NCBI GenBank assembly: GCA_002110485.1 | Contig: MOWL01000067.1 | Location: 1,364,001 to 1,428,000 of the forward strand | Length of the DNA: 64,000 nucleotides | Direction of reading: 5' to 3' | From: Emergomyces orientalis | Taxonomy: Eukaryota; Ascomycota; Eurotiomycetes; Onygenales; Ajellomycetaceae | Part shown: positions 12,059 through 24,140 of the stretch, one piece after another | Layout: each line of letters opens with the position of its first letter | How positions within the stretch are numbered: the first letter of the stretch is position 1 | Made by a program: the position numbers and the translations under genes | The notes under the pieces: generated by a model | Seen by the model: only the letters and a program-made list of their open reading frames with translations | Database searches by the model: none | Told to the model about the DNA's origin: nothing

Positions 12059-14006
12059 GGCAGGAACACATTGTATCTGTAGTTGGAGGGGATAGGGCTC
12101 CCCTCTGTAATTAGGTTTAGCTTTAGGGGCAGTTTGGGGCTTTGAGTATGGGTTCGTTCGTCTGGTCAAAGCTTCTGGGGCTTGATTTAGGTAGCTGTTC
12201 CGCGGTTGTGGCTTTAACTTCGATAAATGCGTCAGTTTGAGCACTGAGAACCAGAGGATAATATTCTGGCACATTTATATGTCCCAGATGAGGATATAAG
12301 GCCAGTCAGATCGAGGGGTATGGGAAAAGACAGAATAAGCCATATAATAGTAAAGGACATAGTATGTCCAAAAAGTAAGCCAATAAATAGAAATCAATAA
12401 ACCTCACCTAGAACTTTTGAATCAAATAACACCTTCAAAGCGTCATGATATTGTCGACCTCCAACCAAATAGAAACATAAAAATAAAGATATGTTTCACC
12501 CAGTGGCCCCGATTCTGCTTAGATCCCGGGCTAGAATAGGAACCAAGAAAAAAAAAAATCACCAGTAGAATCCGGATCTGGTTTCGCAAAACAACCACGA
12601 AACTGGGCACACAATGTATTCTTGGAGATTTCTTCTCAACAGAACAGTAGATATGATGTTCAAATAGGTCGTCGGTAGAAAGAGGGAAGAAGTGGAGAGG
12701 TAATGACAGAAAAAAAAGAAAAAAAATAGGACATAGGAAAATAGGAAGAACATAGTACATATTTGCCCATGTGCTATGTCATTATTTTATATATGAGGAG
12801 TGCAACCCGTGCCCACTTCATTCATTCGTTCGAGGTTCCCACCACCAGGACACCTGCTTTGTGAATATTATAGATGTCCTTTTTATAGAACAGCAGATGG
12901 GCTGGTATCACGTTGCTGGTAGACGAGAGGCAGGCGCTCTAGTGCCCGTCGCGTATCCCACCAAGGGAAACGAGCTCATATGAAAATCAAAGAAACACAT
13001 GGCAGAAGCAGTGTGTCGCATCTCTTGCTACGTCGGCAATATCGGAATTATCAGTCAGTGATCGATCCGATGTTGCAAGAGTTAAGCCTGGTGTGTTTCG
13101 TCCTGGTCTTCTCCCTAGCCACATCTCTTACTCATCACTTGGGCCGTGAGACCGTCATCTACCCCTCCCCATTCCATCATGGTGGTCCTGCAGGTCCCAT
13201 CACACCCGTCTCGAACTCTGCTCTGATGATATAAAGTAAGGTGTGGCAGCGTCGCAATGACAGCTGAGAGGAGTTGGATTGTGATAGGTGCATGCGGATG
13301 GAATGGGTTTCTCTTTGGCGCAGGGAGGTCACATGACACTGACAATTTCCAATATCACTTGTGATAGAAGCGAATGATTTATACTTAGGCAAGGGCGGAA
13401 ATTATAAATAAAAAGGGGAGGAAATACAAAACAAATATATCTAGATCCTACCAATAGCAAATTCAAAGTAAGCGGGCACTTAATGATGTGTGAAATTTGA
13501 ATCTATAGTGTCCATATGCGGATCGCGCTTATATCTGCCGCCTTCATGCAGCCACGATGCGCCGTCCATATGACTGGCTGAATCCCATGCTCCTATCACC
13601 AGACAGCCTATCATGAGGGACGAACAGAATGGGTTTTATTTTTTTATTTTTTTTAAAAGACATCGACAGGAAGCAGGGGGATTAGGATAGCAGGATAGAC
13701 GTAACAGAAGACAAAATTACGAATCATATTGAAGTCAATAATGTCGTAGTTTAATAAGATGAAGAAAATATCACTGAATCGAAAAATAGCATTTCAGCAA
13801 AAAAAGAATATATTAAATAGAAAATTAAAGGGGAGCGGGGACAAGTCATGCCCGAAACACCCATACCTTCGCCCTATACATTCTTTTTGCGGAAAACAAA
13901 AGGTATATCAAAACAAATTAAAAAATAAAAAGGAAGCAATGAAACGAAGTACTCCACGCCCATTTCATTTCATACTCATACATTAAACGCACACTCCCAG
14001 TCAACA

Positions 14007-14067
14007 AAGCCAAAAACCAAAAACCAAAAACCAAAAACCAAAAATAAAAAATAAAATAAAATAAAAA
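14007..14067. repeat. CCAAAAA heptanucleotide array in the ssr4 3' flank
   Basis: Four to five tandem CCAAAAA units run into an (AAAAT)/(AAAAAT) tract and end directly against the ssr4 stop codon. On the gene's own strand this is a T-rich, TTTTTGG-repeated start of the 3' UTR. Confidence 0.85.
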
Positions 14068-16435
14068 CTATGAAATCTCCTCGTTCTCATTGTCGTTGTC
14101 TTGCTGTTGCCCACGCTCCGCCTCCGAGGCATGGAAAGCTTCCCCAAACGCAGAATTGTCAAGGTCCCCCATCCCCAAATCATCATTTTGTTCACTGTAC
14201 GCCGCCAGCGCATCGCCGGCAGAGTCAATATTGCTGAATCCAGTCGCATCGTCAAAATTGCTTGTTTCTAGTGCGCTGGACTCGCCCAGGTCAGTATTTG
14301 CCGCGGGTGTTAGTCCTTGAATTCCACTAGTTGGCGTATCGACTCCTGTTGATGTCGTCGTTACTAGTGCTGCTGCTGGTGCTGTTGCGCCCGTTGATTC
14401 TGTGCTGATGGGGTGTTTGTCGGTTCCTTCGGCGGTAGCGACGGTGATACTACTATCCTGTGGCACCGTATTATCTTCCTTGCTGACGATCACCCATTCG
14501 CCCGTTTCTTGGTCCGTGGCGGTGGTGGGGGGATTTTCAACCTCAACACCGCCCATTTCGACATCGCCACTAGCAGCTGGTTTGGAGGGCTCAGCTGGAA
14601 TTGATGGTGTTTGAGTGGTAACACTTGGTGGGTGAGCAGGAACCTTTTCAGCCTCCGTCTGCTGAACGGTTGGAGCAGTTACAGCGGCCGACACCGGGCC
14701 TGCTGAGGTGGCAGCTAAAATAACAGCTGATGGTTGCTGTTGTGGTGCGGAATCAGCTGCTTCTTCAAATTTGTTAGGTAAGCTGATACTGGCGTCGCCC
14801 ATGTCAACGTCTCCCGCAGTAGAAGTATTAGCAGATTCGAGTGGTACTACTCTTTCCTGGAGACCCCCTTTCTCAATACAGGAAACTTCGGTGATGGGCC
14901 CAACCGATTTTCCCAAAGTTTTCTCGAGGTTGCTGATGATATCATCAAGCTTTACCTTTGGGCGATTGTCAGGATACTCAACCTGAGGGGACTCTTCTCT
15001 CGCAGAAGTATCCAAGTGGCCCTCAACTCTCCAGAACTCATCTCCGACGTCCTCAGGGTCTATGTAAGCATCACGGAGTGCCAGTTCGGCTTCCTTCAAG
15101 GCTGTGATTCGTTTCATCTTTTCTAACCTCTTAGCATGCTTTTGCTTCATCTTTTCAATATCCGCGGCGACTTCAGCAACTTTGCGATTAACAGAGTTGG
15201 TAAATTCCTCTGCTTTGCCAGCTTCCATTTTCCCAGTCGAACGGGGAGCAGTGAGTTCCTTTTGCGTATGGGGCGGCCCTGTAGGAGCATCAAAAAACCC
15301 GGACGTTAAAGATTCAAGTTCACCTTTCCGACCAAGTCCTAGATCTACTGGCATGATTTGCTTCACGCTGTAGGGTGAGCCGAAGATTTCATCCATCCAT
15401 TCATGGTGATGGCGATATCTCATCTTGCTGATATCCCTTGGCGTAATGGTATCCAACATGTCTCCTGTTGAGACCTCCTCTTCCTCCAGGGAAAAATCTC
15501 CTGCGGCGTTTGCCATAGCAGCTGCGGCGGCGGCGCGGTTTGATCTTGACGGCTTACTTTGCGGTCCTGGTAAGTTCTGTCCTTGCTGTGGTTGGTAAAA
15601 TGGGCCAGATTGCTGTCGGCCTAGGAGAGGGTTTGTGTAAGGAGCGCCCTGTTGCGCAAAGTTTTGCTGTCCTACTTGCGGGGGCAGGTTGATGGTTGGC
15701 CAGCTGTTTCGGTCGTGCAGCATAAATTCCTTACGCACAAGCTGTCCCTGGCTTTGAAGAAAACGTCTTTGGGCAAGGATATTCTGTATTGGTGGCGTGA
15801 CATGAATCCGATTCGCGGGTAATTGATCACTGGCGGGTGTTTTAGAGTAGTGAATTATCCATAATGATGGGTCGCAGGGCAGAACATTCGCATTTGGGTT
15901 TTTGGTTGGGGTGAGGCGGTATCGCTTCCGGCAATGTGTAGCTATCGGTTCGTTGGGGGGATGATATCCGCAGCGCTGGAGATATAATTCTAGATTCTAA
16001 ATGAAGACGGGTATTAGAACGAAGCATAGAGGCATAGAAGGGTTAATTTTGCATATGCTTACGTAGCCTCGAATTTCTGTGCTGTAGAGCTGCTCCGCGT
16101 CTGCCCACACATAGCCATCGCTGGCGAAATTCGTGCCCAAGTGATTCAAGGGCTGCCACACGAGCATCACGGTCCCATCAGGCGGGCCATCAAGGAACAT
16201 CCAGTGTACCGTTTGTAGCTCTCGAACAACCTTGGGCGCAGAGATGAGGTACTCGACGGCTGTTTCGTGGGAGAGGTTGCTCATCAAGGGATACCGATAG
16301 TTCGAAACGAGATGCATATGAGGTAACTATGGCCAGTATATCAGTTTCACAGTATCTTAAAACTACCCATTACCTCCATTGGCTGTAAGGTTATCTTACC
16401 AGTTGTTGGGGCACCCCTCCCGCGGGATCAGCCAT
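14068..16435 (-). CDS. ssr4: SWI/SNF and RSC complex subunit Ssr4 (DUF1750 N-terminus)
   Basis: Fungal chromatin-remodelling subunit shared by SWI/SNF and RSC in fission yeast. Exons are 16435-16400 (12 codons), 16326-16063 and 15996-14068, with introns of 73 and 66 bp. The product is 742 aa. The N-terminal SSR4 domain is visible in exon 2 and early exon 3: HMHLVSNYRYPLMSNLSHE, VHWMFLDGPPDGT, YVWADAEQLYSTEIRGY, then LYLQRCGYHPPNE. A second conserved block is ISKMRYRHHHEWMDEIFGSPYS near residue 260. The C-terminal half is long and low in complexity (Ala, Thr, Ser, Glu rich), with a Lys/Glu-rich coiled segment around EEFTNSVNRKVAEVAADIEK. It ends in acidic NENEEIS. The first intron splits MADPAGGVPQQL from LPHMHLV. 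The family call rests on the N-terminal domain; the tail is not informative. Confidence 0.85.
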
Positions 16436-17990
16436 CCTCGCGGCTGCACTTTGCCTGCTCATTCACGCGGCTGTGACAATGAAAACAACTGCAATAAAAC
16501 GGACACAAATCGTCATGCGACAATAAGAGGTTAATTTGAAAAGACCTTTTCCGACCGGATTGGCGATACTGGGATGATGGAGGCTGAACGCGACAAACGC
16601 GATATTTTATTGCGATATCGATCTTGAGCAATTGCTGCTCCCTTGCCAAGAACACGCTAGCGCAGAAAGGACTAGGACTCGATGTTAATCACGTGTCTAT
16701 TCTTGGCATTGGGCTATCCAGCCAGCGCCTTCCAGAGGTTTGCTGGCTTCAAAAGTTCTACAAAACAAACCTGCCTAGGATATATGGCTTATATCTCGAT
16801 ATAGTGATATCATGACTCTACTTTCAATGTGTAGGTGCAGTATCTGCAGCATCTGCAGCATCTTCAGTGATAACTTTCAGTTCTTGTGCACTCTAACGAC
16901 AGGGTATAAGCACCAGAATGAAATGGAACCTACGAAAGTAGTGTCCGTTGCGTTCCACCTTGACACACTGAAATGGTGAAGTCCCAGCAACCTGTTCGTC
17001 CACATTGCTGAGAAGAACGGATGTCGCAGCAGTTCATGAGTCCAGATGTCTCCGTCTAAAGTTCCTAGTATTATTCCGCGACAGTGAACCTTCATAGTGC
17101 CTTGCTTCTGCCGCATATCGTCCACCAGAGACGAGATTTCAACGCGAAATGGGGCCGGCCGTATTCTTGAATGCGCCCTCAAATAGAAGAATCGGCTCCT
17201 ATTGCATTGGAGTGATTGCAATATTTTTTGCAGAGGAGTAGTTACTCAAATGTAGACACCTCCACCAGGCTCTATCCCTGATAAAAGCTAGGTTCATTAG
17301 CTGTAGTATGTACGGTACAATCATATTAACCTAGTTTCATCTTGATCTAATAAATCAAATTGATAAAAACACTAATACGGGAGGCTTCCTCCTACGGTTC
17401 GCAGTCATATTCCAGTGAGATATTGATCTATAATAGCATGCCGTCGTTTGTATGCAAGAACGGCAGTTACTAGAGACAGTTTCCTTATGGTCGAACCTTA
17501 TGCATACTGCTAATTTGGAAAGGCGTATCAGAGAAATATCTCCAGGGTTTCCTGTGAGGCATGAGGCGATAGGCCAGAAGCTAAAACTCGCTCATAGTGG
17601 GCTAACTTGGCAGTGGCTGAATTTTACAGCTGAAGGGAAGTCTTTCATGCAAGTGATGTGGAAAGATCATAGGCAAATCAAACACAAGGAATGGACAGTG
17701 CCTAATTTCCAGTCGTTTTATTACCTTGGTTTATGGGCGTCTCGAGATATCTGGGCAAAACTCAGCTCGCAAACCAGCAAGCGCCCTTCTTCATACTAAT
17801 TTTATGATTGCGTTTACCTGCCTGCGGGGGGTGGGGCAGTGATGCCTGTTGGCAAAAACCCTTGGAGTTGCAAACTCGGTATTCATACGAAAATTCATTC
17901 TACTAAGAAGCCCTTAAATTCAGCTTAAACCAGAGAAGACAAGAAGAAGATACATCAAGGACAGATCCCACGGTGGGATTAATAGCAAGT
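16436..17990. other. Intergenic between ssr4 and rtg2
   Basis: About 1.55 kb between divergent genes. Frames of 114 codons (16,877-17,221, minus) and 115 codons (17,452-17,799, plus) exist but carry no family motif, splice context or repeat. CTGCAGCAT-like short repeats occur near 16,845. No supported gene. Confidence 0.5.
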
Positions 17991-19874
17991 ATGCAAGTAA
18001 TAAAGCAAGGAGTGAACAGCAATTATCATGGGGTTGTGGATATGGGGAGGTATGTTTGTTCTCTCTTTTATTCCTCCCCAGCACCAAGATAGGAACACAA
18101 ATATATGTACTGTACATGCCGTATATGTAAGTTGCTATAGTTACACTTCGTTATCCAGGAGCTAATTTGTAATTTCAGCAATGGCATCCGTTTTTCAATA
18201 TCGGATCTTACCCCACCAACCGCCAGAATAATCCCCACGCTCTTCCAAGATCGTGCGGCCATTTCTTTATACGATGCACAACACGAGAAAGGGAGCGATC
18301 AAACGCACCCAATCTCTGAGAAGGTGCAAAAGGATGTTGTATCCTGCCTTCTGCGATTCAAGCAAACATGCATTGATTTTGGGGTCCCGCCGTCGAACAT
18401 TTACGTTCTGGCTACGGAGGCCACTCGGACCGCGTCAAATTCCGAGGAGTTTAGAGAACGAGTGACGAAAGCCACGGGTTGGGAAATCCAGATGCTTTCA
18501 CGAGAAGAGGAGGGTAGGATTGGCTCTTTAGGCATTGCAAGTAGCCTCGGGGTAGTGGAGGGCCTCGTAATGGATCTGGGAGGCGGTAGCGTTCAGATCA
18601 CATGGATGTCACCCAGAGCAGAAGCGAAACACTGCTTCAGTTTCCCGTATGGTGCAGCAGCTCTAACGAAGAAGTTAGAAGAGGCTAAAAAAGTAGGAGA
18701 TGAGGCATTGGAGAAGCTGTCAGAGGAAATAACGACCACTTTTCGACAGGCGTACAAGGACCTCAAAATTCCAGAAAAAGTGGTGGAAGACGCAAAGAGA
18801 AATGGTGGCTTTGACCTTTACCTCAGCGGAGGCGGGTTCAGGGGTTGGGGTTATCTCCTCATGAGCCAGTCGGATATAAACCCATACCCAATCCAAATCA
18901 TCAACGGCTTTAAGGTGCCTTTCCCTTCTTTCAAAAATACTGCCCCAACGGAGGCACTGGCAGCTACGGCAGAGGTAGCCAAGATATTCCGTGTATCGGA
19001 CCGACGAAGAGCACAAGCCCCCGCGGTTGCATTCCTCATCCACGCACTCTCTCACGCCCTCCCGAGAATCAGAGACGTCCGTTTCTGCCAAGGAGGTGTG
19101 CGCGAGGGTTTCCTATTTGACAAACTGCCTAGGGAAATCCGTCTTCAGGATCCCCTCGTCACAGCAACGTTGCCGTATAGAAAAGAATCCGCATCAAAGA
19201 TCGGCGAACTCATTTTCCGCGCTCTGCCTGAGCGTTCGGCGAATTCTAATGATTTCATCCCTCCACCCATCTTTACTGCTCAGTTCATCTCCGCCGTCGC
19301 AAACATCATGCAGACTCACTCATCCGCGACCAAAGAAACTCGCGCCTCCGCTGCCCTACACTCCACCGCAACTGGCCTCCTCTGCTATACGCACGGCCTA
19401 TCGCACGAGCATCGCGCAGCCCTCGCACTCGTCCTATATGACAGTTGCGCAGGCGACCTCCCACCGCAACACGAGACCTTTCTCCAACGTCTACGCCGCA
19501 TAATTTCCGTTGAAGAGGCATGGTGGTGTCGATATGTTGGACGCGTGACAGCGTTTGTCGCAGATATGTATCCCGCCGGTTTAATGCCACACCAGGGCGC
19601 ACGGGTTGATTTTAAAGTGCATTGTGTGAAGACTGGGCTGGGGGAGAAGAAGAAGCTTCCTGGGATAGAGCTGACGATTAAAATTCCCAGGAGGGATGGT
19701 GGTGGCGGGGGCGATAATGGGGATATTGGGGGTGCATTTACGGACGAGGAGTTCTTGGCTATTGGGGTAAGGCGAATTGAGAAGATTGGGAAGAGGAAGC
19801 ATTGGCTTAAGGAGGAAAGAGGGCATGAGCACTGGGGTATTAAAGTTGGGGTTAAGATTGTGGAAGGGTTGTGA
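17991..19874 (+). CDS. rtg2: Rtg2-like Ppx/GppA phosphatase-fold protein
   Basis: ASKHA-fold protein of the exopolyphosphatase/GppA family. In yeast, Rtg2 senses mitochondrial state and relieves inhibition of Rtg1/3. Exon 1 (17991-18049) and exon 2 (18179-19874) are joined across a 129-bp intron (GTATGT..TTCAG). The split codon gives VVDMGSNGIRFSISDLTPP, the family's phosphate-1 motif. The product is 584 aa, as usual for filamentous fungi. Further motifs are VLATEATRTASNS, the phosphate-2 loop MDLGGGSVQITWM, LYLSGGGFRGWGY, RRAQAPAVAFLIHAL and FCQGGVREG. The first ATG in frame after upstream stops is 17991. The C-terminal region is a helical extension with a Gly-rich stretch (DGGGGGDNGDIGG) shortly before the end. 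Whether it acts in retrograde signalling or as a phosphatase here is not shown by sequence. Confidence 0.9.
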
Positions 19875-20611
19875 GAATGTGATAGTTGTTTGCTTTTTAT
19901 GCGTGGGTTTGTTTTATATCTTGTCCTTCCGGTCATGTTTAATTCAGCCTAGTACGCTTTTATATATAACTACTTAATATAGAATTCCCAAGGTTTACAA
20001 GCGCGTTCTTTTCGGTTGGCCTCGACTTCGAGCTTTGTGGTGCGATGTGCTGCATTTGTGAAGGCTCATCAATAGTACGGGCACTATTGTAGTATATTGA
20101 GGGTTTAACCTTATTATGTAGTTATACAGAGATATCACATTATCAAACCAACATATCATAAAGAAAATTCCAAAAGAACTCAAAATCAGAAAATTGCATA
20201 TGCCGTGTGAAAAATTTCCGGTACAGCACGCAAGTGAAATGGCGGTATGGAGTAGCAATGGTGTAAAATCCATAGACGTAGAAGGGAAAACTCGAACTTC
20301 CTCAGTGCATAAAATGACCACACACTTGCTTGGTAGTGATCTGAGCACGAGAGAAAGCAAATAGGGGGAAAGATTCGCCAATATAAAGTAATACCAAAAG
20401 GAATGCAAAAAAACCAAAAAAATATAAGCTTTCAAGTCCAAGCCAAAAGCCAAAGAAGAAAGAAATAAGGCCATTACTGAAGTGAATGTTTAGCAAGGTA
20501 TCCAGGATATAGCACCAGAACAGAAGCCCAAGAAAACCAAGCAGAGAAAGAAAAGAAAAATAGAATGGCTTATGGATTTTCATAAGCCACGCTTATTCAT
20601 TCGTAGATAGA
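19875..20611. other. Intergenic between convergent rtg2 and the Cys/His-module gene
   Basis: AT-rich 3' flanks of two convergent genes. The minus-strand frames at 19,995-20,583 are hydrophobic by composition (T-rich strand) and have no family features. Nothing else seen. Confidence 0.5.
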
Positions 20612-21814
20612 TCACTGGCCAGGTCTTTTCGGTTCAGATCCAGCATCAAGATTGGCAATATGGGGGTTGACCTCCACTTCAACGGTCACTTGGGTATCGG
20701 GATATATTTCAACTTCAACTTGGGGCTTATCAACATCGCTCTCTCCTTCGTCTTCGTAATAGTCGTAAGTACCGTCCTTGTCGTAATACGTCTCCTCACT
20801 GCCACGATTATCGCTGTAGTATCTGTTATCATCATGAGCGTCATAACGGGCGTCGGGCGTTCTAGTTCCGTAATCAACATCTTCACCTTCCACTTGGGAA
20901 GCGAGTCCACTGGCTGTTAAATCAACGCCAGGAATTTCAGTTGCAGCAGAAGCGCGTTCGACCCCCTTACCCTTGGTTGGACCATCGTCCAAATCCAACC
21001 CAATTTGGGCAACTAAGCCATCATCATCATCTTGGTCATATTGGCCATCGGCTTCCAAAGCTTCGTCGTATGTGGGGGGGCTGCTACTAGCTTCACCGGC
21101 TGGGCAAGAATAGGGACCACCCCGCTCGGCTCCGCCATCCCCATCCCCAGATTCCAACTTATGCCACTTGTCCATGCATGTAGGGCAAATGCCTTTCACT
21201 TCATTGATGAGGATAGAAGGTTTACCAAGTTGGATATCGAGAGGATCTTTCTCGATATCGGTTCGAGTCTCATCGCCCTCATGGCCGCATTCCCATTTAT
21301 CTTTGGACATGTAGAACACCTTTCCGTTGACAATGGCTTCATTTTTCAGGGCTGGGTTGGCGTTCGGATCTAGACAGTTGGAGCACAAGCCTCGACATTC
21401 ATTAATAAAAGTATCAGGCTCATCACCGTCGCCATCATTGATTTCCTTCTCGATATCCGTTGGGATCTCAGGACCTTCGTGGCCGCATTCCCATTTGTCT
21501 TTGGATTTGTAGAACACCTTTGTCTTATTAGCCACGACAGGTGCCATTAGTTCAGGGTTTTCGGCGAGAATGGTTTCATAGTCTTCCCATTCTGCATTTG
21601 GTGCAGTTGGTCGCAGAGATGGATCTGCAGCAAGGGCAGCATTGTATTCTGCCAGAACATCCTGTGAAACGTCGTTGGTGCCGATTGCTTCTTGAGGTGA
21701 GGTGTTGTCAGCCGAATGACCGGTATCTGCCTCGTTGGTTCTTGGCGCAGAAGGTACTTGGGCTGAGGGGGTAACCTGACTAGTGAGAGGTAAAATAGGC
21801 TGTTGTTCAACCAT
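20612..21814 (-). CDS. Unrecognised acidic protein with a duplicated Cys/His module
   Basis: Single-exon gene of 400 aa that I do not recognise. The start ATG at 21814 is the first in a long open frame. After a Ser/Thr/Pro-rich leader and a helical stretch (VLAEYNAALAADPSLRP) it carries two tandem copies of one module. Copy 1, about residues 99-149, reads KVFYKSKDKWECGHEG ... INECRGLCSNC. Copy 2, about 165-214, reads KVFYMSKDKWECGHEG ... INEVKGICPTC. Each pairs a C-G-H with a downstream C-x-x-C, the geometry of a small zinc site; copy 1 has an extra cysteine. The C-terminal half is very acidic and Tyr/Asp rich, with PPTYDEAL and ending VEVEVNPHIANLDAGSEPKRPGQ in overlapping short motifs. No signal peptide or membrane helix is visible. 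Zinc binding is inference. Neighbours give no clue. Confidence 0.75.
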   Translation of the reverse strand: MVEQQPILPLTSQVTPSAQVPSAPRTNEADTGHSADNTSPQEAIGTNDVSQDVLAEYNAALAADPSLRPTAPNAEWEDYETILAENPELMAPVVANKTKVFYKSKDKWECGHEGPEIPTDIEKEINDGDGDEPDTFINECRGLCSNCLDPNANPALKNEAIVNGKVFYMSKDKWECGHEGDETRTDIEKDPLDIQLGKPSILINEVKGICPTCMDKWHKLESGDGDGGAERGGPYSCPAGEASSSPPTYDEALEADGQYDQDDDDGLVAQIGLDLDDGPTKGKGVERASAATEIPGVDLTASGLASQVEGEDVDYGTRTPDARYDAHDDNRYYSDNRGSEETYYDKDGTYDYYEDEGESDVDKPQVEVEIYPDTQVTVEVEVNPHIANLDAGSEPKRPGQ

Positions 21815-24140
21815 ATTAAGCCCGATCGTAGATGGTTACCAAGATGCTATGATAGATGGGGGTATATGATTCGGTGGGTAGCTGAACGAAGCAACCTTTG
21901 GAAGTTGTAGTTCAAAGAAAAGCGAGATCAAGAAAGAAATGCTATCTAGAAACGGTATGTTGTAGTTGCGAAAGAGCTACAAGGAAGAGAACTGCTGAAA
22001 CAAAACAATCCACTGGTATTTAATAGCCCAGTTCATTTTCACGACGGGATACAAATACTAGTAGTGTGAATTATTTACATTCGTGAAGCTCCAAATGTAA
22101 CTTTCTAGTAGAATTCACTCAAAGGCAAGTGGCAAAATCCAGGCAAATTGTACATCTCCCACATATCGTGGAATATGTCAAGGGAATGCTCCGTAATCTG
22201 AACAGCTATGTAAAAGTTGATTCTACGTTACTAATTACTATTTTAGGCTGGTGATATTAAGGTCATTAAGGTTATTAGTAATCATACTAATAAGGAATAG
22301 TGGTCTCCAATTTAACCAATCACAGAGAATGACATTGAAATGTCGTCATCAGGATAGACGGGTTCAGAATAACGGTACATAGGTACAGTACAAGTTCCTG
22401 TCGTTTGAAATACTTAGAAGTTCATATGAAACGGTTAAAATATCCGTGAATGCCAATTGGGCTTTCTTTCCAACTGCAAAGACTTGGTTACAGGCTATAT
22501 CACTAGTACTATGTGAATAATTAGCAAGGGCAGCTCGATTTGTCTGAATTGATAGCCCTAACACCTAGCTTCAAATTGGGAAACAACAAGGCATTGCAGA
22601 CAATATCTACTAGATATCTCGTGGAAGGTGATGGCATCTCAAGGTTCGGTACCTATCTCGGCAGCTGCAGTAATATTAAGATTTACTTCATGTCCTAGAG
22701 TGGGTAGCGAGTTCACTCATGGAAAAGGAATGGACAACCCCTTAGCTATATTACTAGTAGCTAGACAGAATACAACTTCTAAGTACTCCTCTACTCAATT
22801 ATCAATTATTTTCTCTTCTTTATTCAGTATCACCATCATGACAAGCCATTTCTGTACCGAGTTCCTTCTCAGGGGAGAAGGTAGTGAAACTAACAAGATT
22901 TTATGACGCCTTGGTAGCGAATGCGTTGCCCTGATATCAGACACTACTGACCAGCTGCTCCGGAATGAATTACTTGAAACAGAGTGTCTCATTGAACCCG
23001 TTCTGGAATCTCCAATAATAAACAAGAAATCTTCGAGTTTTACTTCCTCGCCAAACCAACTTTATCAGAAGCCTGCCGAAACTTAATAAGATGCTGATAA
23101 TCAATGCCTTCCATTGCATTCCGCAAATTCTTCAATGGAAACCAACAACTCCAACATCAACAACACTAGACCTCAGATTTTAGATGATGAAACTTTTGGC
23201 TCTGCAAAGTGATTTAGGCTGAAATTTCTGTTATCATAGTCGTTTCAAAGCGAGGATATACTTCTAGGGCATAATCCCTATACCTTCGTTCATTTTGTCA
23301 ATTTAGGTACTTAATTTCTGCCTCAGTGCCGTTTTCAGGAAAACTTGCCTCTCCGGGCCTGCAGAGACCTGGAGTGGAGCGGATACAGTGCCTCGCCATA
23401 AGCTTGAATCCTTTTCGCAAATCAAATTGGCCTAGTTTCTGCCAACCTCATTTGCGAACAAGTTTCAAACTTATGGCGAGGCACTGTGTAGTTTGAAGAA
23501 TCAGTGATCATATGATTAGATCTGTTTCGAGGGTTGCCATTTACACTCTTCCCCTTGAATGGTCATTGCCCATGCTATCGAGAACCCAGGACTAGTGGGC
23601 AGTTGCTTCACTACAAAGCTACTATCCAGTGTCCGCTCTACAGAGCATCCAGTCAGCAACCCACATGAAGCAGTCAGCAATTTAGATATCAATTTCATCA
23701 CAGATGTTGGGTTGGGACTAAGATTTCCCGCAATCCGCCGAGCTGACTAAGAATAACCCCTCCATTCCCAACGTGACGTCCGCCCGGTGTGTAAAAGCTA
23801 TATAAACCTCCAATTCCCCCACCAATCCCAGCATCGTCCTCGAACTCTTTCCAACCTCTTCATTCTCCAGTATTCGAACGAATCAACATCACTGCCAACC
23901 TCCAATTTGCCGTTCAATTGATCCCAAGCTGAATTGAAATTTAATATTGTCTTGGTCAGATACCCCGCCAGAAGAATGTGACCCACCCGTGATCCCTTAC
24001 TAATGCTTGCCAGTAATCAAAACCCAGCAGACCGAGTTCATCTGGTACACCTCTCACACAAGATGGAAGCCATGAATTTCCCTCAGCTGGGGATAATGTC
24101 CAACAATGATCAAGGTATCTCTATGGAGTAACTCATTTGT
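21815..24140. other. AT-rich gap upstream of thi4
   Basis: About 2.3 kb with no supported coding region. It holds the 5' flank of the Cys/His-module gene, a foldback element at 23,385-23,487 (separate entry), and on the right the promoter and leader of thi4. A short upstream ATG frame starts at 24,063. The segment at about 22,060-22,900 is notably AT-rich with many TA steps and may be an old degraded repeat, but I can name no source element. Confidence 0.5.
23385..23487. mobile_element. Foldback/MITE-like inverted repeat, 103 bp
   Basis: Two arms of about 47 nt face each other across a loop of about 9 nt. The outer 18 bases, ACAGTGCCTCGCCATAAG, match the other arm exactly. The inner parts share TTGAA, TCGCAAAT and TTGGC, with roughly eight differences. 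The termini CAGTG..CACTG with TA just outside on the left (and TGTA on the right) resemble the ends of pogo/Tc1-mariner miniature elements. It carries no coding capacity. A structured RNA hairpin is the alternative reading, since several arm differences would be G-U pairs. Confidence 0.6.

Larger units (their letters stand above)
10073..14067. other. Gene-poor gap of about 4 kb
   Basis: No gene can be supported. The left part holds the 5' region of the Pil1-type gene and the right part the 3' flank of ssr4. GC-richer DNA at about 11,600-12,100 contains a minisatellite (separate entry) that creates long open frames on both strands. Frames at 10,237, 11,030, 12,443 and 12,771 have no motif and no consistent coding character. 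A T-rich tract lies at about 13,636-13,655. A transcribed non-coding RNA is possible but nothing in the sequence shows it. Confidence 0.5.

Noticed and set aside
11625..12274. Ser-rich and Pro-rich open frames on the minus strand
   Set aside because: They exist because the repeat unit is a multiple of three. No domain or splice evidence.
17452..17799. 115-codon plus-strand frame
   Set aside because: Begins with ATG but has no recognised motif, flanking exon or repeat; length is within chance in this gap.
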